From Trinickia dinghuensis (GTDB taxonomy: Bacteria; Pseudomonadota; Gammaproteobacteria; Burkholderiales; Burkholderiaceae): a stretch of DNA of 64,000 nucleotides. The notes beneath the pieces are model-generated. The model was not told where the DNA came from, ran no database searches, and was given only the letters and a program-made list of their open reading frames with translations. How positions within the stretch are numbered: the first letter of the stretch is position 1; every line of letters begins with the position of its first letter. The translations under genes and the position numbers were made by a program. Positions 61,038-64,000 of the stretch are shown here, one piece after another. Location: assembly GCF_003367175.1 (NCBI RefSeq), contig NZ_QRGA01000001.1, forward strand, positions 434,001 to 498,000, given 5' to 3'.

Positions 61038-62378
61038 ATGAACATGAAACCCGACATTCACGTGCGGACGATGGGCAAGGTGTCGAGACGCTTGATTCCC
61101 TTCATGATCGCGATGTTCTTCGTCAACTTTCTCGATCGCGTCAACATCGGCTTTGCCGCGCTGCAAATGAACAAGGACCTGGGCCTCTCGCCCAGCGCCT
61201 ATGGATTCGCCGCAGGCATCCTGTTCATTGGCTACGTCGCATTCGAGGTTCCGAGCAATCTGGTTCTGCAGCGCGTCGGCGCGCGCGTCTGGCTCGCCCG
61301 CATCATGATTACCTGGGGCATCCTCGCGACGCTCATGGCATTCGTCTTCAACGCGTCGTCGTTATATACGGTGCGCGCGCTGATCGGGATCGCGGAAGCG
61401 GGATTCTTTCCCGGGCTGCTCTTTTACATGATGGGCTGGTTTCCCGCGGAGGAAAGGGCAAAGGCCATCACGGTCTTCATGCTCGGCAATCCGATCTCGA
61501 TCATCATCGGCGGCCCGCTCTCTACGGCGATCCTCCGGTATTCGCACCATTTCGGCGGCTTCGCGGGGTGGCAGTGGCTCTTCATCGCCGAAGGGGTGCC
61601 GGCCATCCTGCTCGGGATCCTCACGTTCGTCTGGCTGACCGAGCAACCGAAGGATGCCGGCTGGCTCGAACCGGAAGAGCGCGTGTGGCTAACCGAAAAG
61701 ATCGCCGAAGAGACGCGCGCAAAAAAAGCGCTCTCTCGGGCGCCTGTCAGCCTGCGCGACGTGTTCGTCCACGGGCCGACGCTTGCCTTCGCGCTCTCGA
61801 AGTTCTGCGTGCTCTTGTCGTTCTTCGGCATCACGCTGTGGCTCCCGCAGATCGTGAAAAGCTTCGGCAACCTCGACACGTTTCAGATCGGATTCGCCTC
61901 AGCCCTGCCGTATGTATTCGCGGCCTTGGCGAGCATCGTCATCGGCCGGCACTCGGATAAGACCGGCGAGCGGAAGTGGCATATCGCCCTGCCCGCGTTC
62001 ATCGGAGCAGCGGGCTTCGTGATCGCCAGCCTATCGGCGAACCCGTGGATCGCCATGGGCGCGCTCTGCGTTGCGGCAACCGGCCTGTGGGTGGCGAACA
62101 CCGTCTTCTGGACCTTGCCGGCGAGCATGCTGGCCGGCGCCACCGCGGCCGTCGGCATCGCCTTCATCAATGCGTTCGGCAACCTAGGCGGCTTCGTCGG
62201 CCCCTATGTGACGGGCTGGATTCGGCAGGCAACGCACTCGTATGTCTGGGCGCTGGCCATGCTCGGCGGCTTCCTCGCGCTGAGCGGCATCATCGTCCTA
62301 ATCGTCGGCCGATCGGACGCGGTGGGTAACGAACGGGCCGGGCAGCCCACCTCGCTGACCAAGCCACGGGCAAATTGA
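61038..62378 (+). CDS. MFS transporter, anion:cation symporter family
   Basis: Twelve-helix carrier of 446 residues. Helix 1 reads FFVNFLDRVNIGFAALQM and helix 2 has ILFIGYVAFEVPSNLVLQRVGAR, both near-diagnostic of the ACS family (tartrate, phthalate and other carboxylates). ATG 61038 has GGAG 6 bases upstream; the much longer open frame upstream runs through the porin gene by chance. It probably imports the carboxylate degraded by the enzymes that follow. Confidence 0.9.
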   Translation: MNMKPDIHVRTMGKVSRRLIPFMIAMFFVNFLDRVNIGFAALQMNKDLGLSPSAYGFAAGILFIGYVAFEVPSNLVLQRVGARVWLARIMITWGILATLMAFVFNASSLYTVRALIGIAEAGFFPGLLFYMMGWFPAEERAKAITVFMLGNPISIIIGGPLSTAILRYSHHFGGFAGWQWLFIAEGVPAILLGILTFVWLTEQPKDAGWLEPEERVWLTEKIAEETRAKKALSRAPVSLRDVFVHGPTLAFALSKFCVLLSFFGITLWLPQIVKSFGNLDTFQIGFASALPYVFAALASIVIGRHSDKTGERKWHIALPAFIGAAGFVIASLSANPWIAMGALCVAATGLWVANTVFWTLPASMLAGATAAVGIAFINAFGNLGGFVGPYVTGWIRQATHSYVWALAMLGGFLALSGIIVLIVGRSDAVGNERAGQPTSLTKPRAN

Positions 62379-62409
62379 GCCGCCTCTAACTCTAGAATAA
62401 ACCCCTAAA

Positions 62410-62434
62410 TTGTACTAACATGCGATAAAGTACA
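62410..62434 (+). promoter_or_regulatory. GntR-regulon operator D
   Basis: Fourth copy of the 25-bp motif and the most symmetrical: TTGTACT at one end and AGTACAA just past the other. It starts 32 bp after the MFS stop and ends 55 bp before the dehydrogenase start codon. Confidence 0.65.
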
Positions 62435-62489
62435 ATTTGATCGATGTTTTCCTCGGCGCGCGAGCTGCCGACTTTGTGGAGATTCTCTG

Positions 62490-63560
62490 ATGCGTATCCT
62501 AGTGTTGCCGTGCGACGGCATTGGCCCCGAGATCACGGCCGCCTCGATGGCCGTCCTGCAGGCGGCGGACAAAAAATTCGGCCTCGATTTGTCGTTCGAC
62601 TACGACGACGTCGGTTTCGTCAGTCTTGAAAAATACGGCACGACGCTGCGCGACGAAGTGCTGGAGAAGGCCAAAACCTACGACGGCGTCATTCTCGGCA
62701 CGCAGTCTCATGCCGACTATCCCGCTCCGGAAAAAGGCGGCCGCAACGTATCGGCGGGCTTTCGCATCGGCCTCGATCTCTACGCGAACGTTCGACCGGC
62801 ACGCACCCGCCCGTTCCTGACTTCGAACATGCGCGAAGGCAAGACGATGGACCTCGTGATCATGCGCGAGGCGACCGAAGGCTTCTACCCCGACCGCAAC
62901 ATGACCAAGGGCTGGGCGGAGCTGATGCCGAGCCCCGACATGGCCATCTCGATGCGCAAGATCACGCGCCATTGCAGCGAGCGGATCGCACGCCGCGCGT
63001 TCGAGCTCGCCATGAAGCGCAATAAGAAAGTCACGGCGATCCACAAGGCCAACAGCTTCCACATGACGGACGGGCTATTCCTCGAATGCGTTCGAGACGT
63101 TGCCAAGGATTTCCCGGAAGTGCAGGTGGACGATCTGCTCGTCGACGCATCGACCGCCCATTTGGTCCGTACGCCCGAGCGTTTCGACGTGCTCGTGGCG
63201 ACCAATTTCTACGGCGACATCATCAGCGATCTGGCCAGCGAGCTTTCGGGCAGCCTGGGATTGGCCGGCTCGATGATGGCGAGCGACACGCATTGCTGCG
63301 CTCAGGCCCAGCACGGCTCGGCACCCGATATCGCCGGCCAGGACAAGGCCAATCCGGTGTCGATGATTCTGTCGGTCGCCATGCTGATCCAGTGGATGGG
63401 CGAACACCACGGCAACCCGTCGTTCGTCGAAGCCGGCAAGGCGATGGAAGCGGCCGTCGACAAGGTTCTCGAGCATCCGGCCATGCGCACGCCGGATTTG
63501 GGCGGCCGGTTCGGCTGCAAGGCATTCGGCGACGAAGTCGCTCGCGTGCTGGCGGGCTGA
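62490..63560 (+). CDS. Isopropylmalate/tartrate/isocitrate-dehydrogenase-family enzyme
   Basis: Beta-decarboxylating hydroxyacid dehydrogenase of 356 residues. It contains the N-terminal LPCDGIGPEI motif, the substrate arginines (YANVRPARTRP, MREATEGFY), a catalytic Lys (IHKANSFH) and the metal-binding Asp (NFYGDIISDLASE). Family members oxidise and decarboxylate 2-hydroxy acids such as isopropylmalate, isocitrate, tartrate or methylmalate; the FYPDRN segment in place of the usual leuB loop suggests a non-leucine substrate. It has its own operator (site D) and belongs to the GntR-controlled set. Confidence 0.87.
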   Translation: MRILVLPCDGIGPEITAASMAVLQAADKKFGLDLSFDYDDVGFVSLEKYGTTLRDEVLEKAKTYDGVILGTQSHADYPAPEKGGRNVSAGFRIGLDLYANVRPARTRPFLTSNMREGKTMDLVIMREATEGFYPDRNMTKGWAELMPSPDMAISMRKITRHCSERIARRAFELAMKRNKKVTAIHKANSFHMTDGLFLECVRDVAKDFPEVQVDDLLVDASTAHLVRTPERFDVLVATNFYGDIISDLASELSGSLGLAGSMMASDTHCCAQAQHGSAPDIAGQDKANPVSMILSVAMLIQWMGEHHGNPSFVEAGKAMEAAVDKVLEHPAMRTPDLGGRFGCKAFGDEVARVLAG

Positions 63561-63570
63561 CACCCTTCTC

Positions 63571-63598
63571 GGCGCGGGCGCCGCGTGCGCCCCGCGCC
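63571..63598 (+). terminator. Intercistronic stem-loop
   Basis: GGCGCGGG / CCCGCGCC, a perfect 8-bp stem with a 12-base loop, lies between the dehydrogenase and amidohydrolase genes. No U tract; may lower expression of the downstream gene. Confidence 0.35.
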
Positions 63599-63640
63599 TT
63601 CATGCGGATCTACATCGATAAAAATCTAGGAGACAGCGAA

Positions 63641-64000
63641 ATGGTCAACCGCAGGCAGATGCTGATCATGACGGGGGCAGCACTGGGCGCGTCGCTTACC
63701 GGGTTTCAGGACGTCATGGCAAAGGAATTGGGACATATGTCTCCCATCGGCTTCAAGGTACCGATCGGGGTGGTCGATTCACACTGTCACATCTTCAATC
63801 CGGAGAAGTTTCCCTATTCTCCGAAGCGGAAATACACGCCGCCGTCCGCGACCGTGCAGGACTTGCAGCGCTTTCACGCCGCGATCCATGTGCACCGGAC
63901 CGTGTTCGTGCAACCGAGCGTCTACGGCACCGACAACGCGTGCCTGCTCGACGCGCTGCGCCAGGTCGGAAGCAACGCACGCGGGATCGCCGTGATCGAT
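63641..64000 (+). CDS. Tat-signal amidohydrolase (LigI-like), cut by the window end
   Basis: First 120 residues of an amidohydrolase-2 family enzyme. The N-terminus has a twin-arginine motif (NRRQML) and a hydrophobic stretch (IMTGAALGASLTG), so export in folded form is likely. The catalytic barrel begins VVDSHCHIFNP (His48, His50 as metal ligands), with a following segment (KFPYSPKRKY) like 2-pyrone-4,6-dicarboxylate lactonase LigI. ATG 63641 has AGGAGA 8 bases upstream. Last visible gene of the GntR-linked cluster; the rest lies beyond the window. Confidence 0.8.
   Translation, partial: MVNRRQMLIMTGAALGASLTGFQDVMAKELGHMSPIGFKVPIGVVDSHCHIFNPEKFPYSPKRKYTPPSATVQDLQRFHAAIHVHRTVFVQPSVYGTDNACLLDALRQVGSNARGIAVID

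Noticed and set aside
59967-62378. An 803-residue frame fusing porin sequence and the MFS carrier
   Set aside because: Its first part is the porin gene read out of frame; the carrier has its own GGAG and ATG at 61038.
1-64000. CRISPR arrays, tRNA, rRNA, insertion sequences, prophage or att repeats
   Set aside because: None was found by eye: no regular direct repeats with spacers, no transposase-like protein, and no cloverleaf or rRNA-like stretch.

Overview
The window looks like part of a chromosome or second replicon of a Burkholderia-type betaproteobacterium (Burkholderiaceae, Paraburkholderia/Trinickia/Caballeronia-like). This rests on high G+C, dense blocks of sugar- and acid-catabolism genes, many LysR/IclR/GntR/MarR regulators, a classic Burkholderia-type OmpC-like porin, and many MFS carriers. 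No rRNA, tRNA, CRISPR array, insertion sequence or replication origin was recognised. The assignment is inferred from gene content only.

Layout. 0.2-3.7 kb: an EamA exporter; a MerR regulator with a textbook 19-bp-spacer promoter reading into a methyltransferase; a LysR regulator. 3.7-6.4 kb (minus): a Rieske oxygenase, rubredoxin and rubredoxin-reductase-like flavoprotein in one operon with a clear terminator. 6.6-9.0 kb: a secreted protein with a broken zinc-protease motif, then a hipBA toxin-antitoxin pair with promoter and operator. 9.2-14.9 kb (minus): a MASE4-GGDEF protein, then an envelope cluster (ABC ATPase, FtsX/MacB-type permease, LolA-like periplasmic protein, outer-membrane barrel). 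15.1-19.9 kb (minus): a D-glucarate/galactarate pathway (kdgD, gudD, MFS carrier) behind a LysR regulator. 20-25 kb: a divergent XRE-cupin repressor and an MHS carrier/amidase/amino-acid-dehydrogenase operon, separated by a paired-palindrome operator. 25-28.8 kb: an SDR/LysR pair, a FUSC-like membrane protein, and an NRAMP-family transporter with altered metal-site motifs.

29.1-43.2 kb (minus) is one long erythritol (tetritol) catabolic operon. It runs eryD, eryA, eryB, eryC, a DUF2291 protein, an ABC sugar importer, a TpiA paralogue, an RpiB paralogue, transketolase and transaldolase. It takes up erythritol, phosphorylates and oxidises it, isomerises the tetrulose phosphate to D-erythrose-4-phosphate, and passes that to central metabolism through its own Tkt/Tal pair.

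43.4-48.8 kb (plus) holds the least familiar module: a type III CoA-transferase, an MFS carrier, a stand-alone citryl-CoA-lyase-type protein, an SMP-30 lactonase and an IclR regulator, with a candidate IclR operator in front. It looks like a pathway for a citrate- or citramalate-like hydroxy acid or its lactone. 48.9-56.3 kb holds an orphan PstS, an MFS carrier, a GST/MarR divergent pair with overlapping promoters, an orphan Rieske oxygenase, a pro-domain-less S53 peptidase, the remains of a RelE/HigA-type toxin-antitoxin locus, and a small ABM-domain protein.

56.4-64 kb: a DctA carrier, an Asp/Glu-racemase-family enzyme, a GntR regulator with two tandem winged helices, a porin, an ACS-type MFS carrier, an isopropylmalate/tartrate-dehydrogenase-family enzyme and a Tat-signal amidohydrolase cut by the window edge. 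Four copies of one 25-bp inverted-repeat motif lie at the racemase/GntR, porin and dehydrogenase promoters. They define a likely local regulon.
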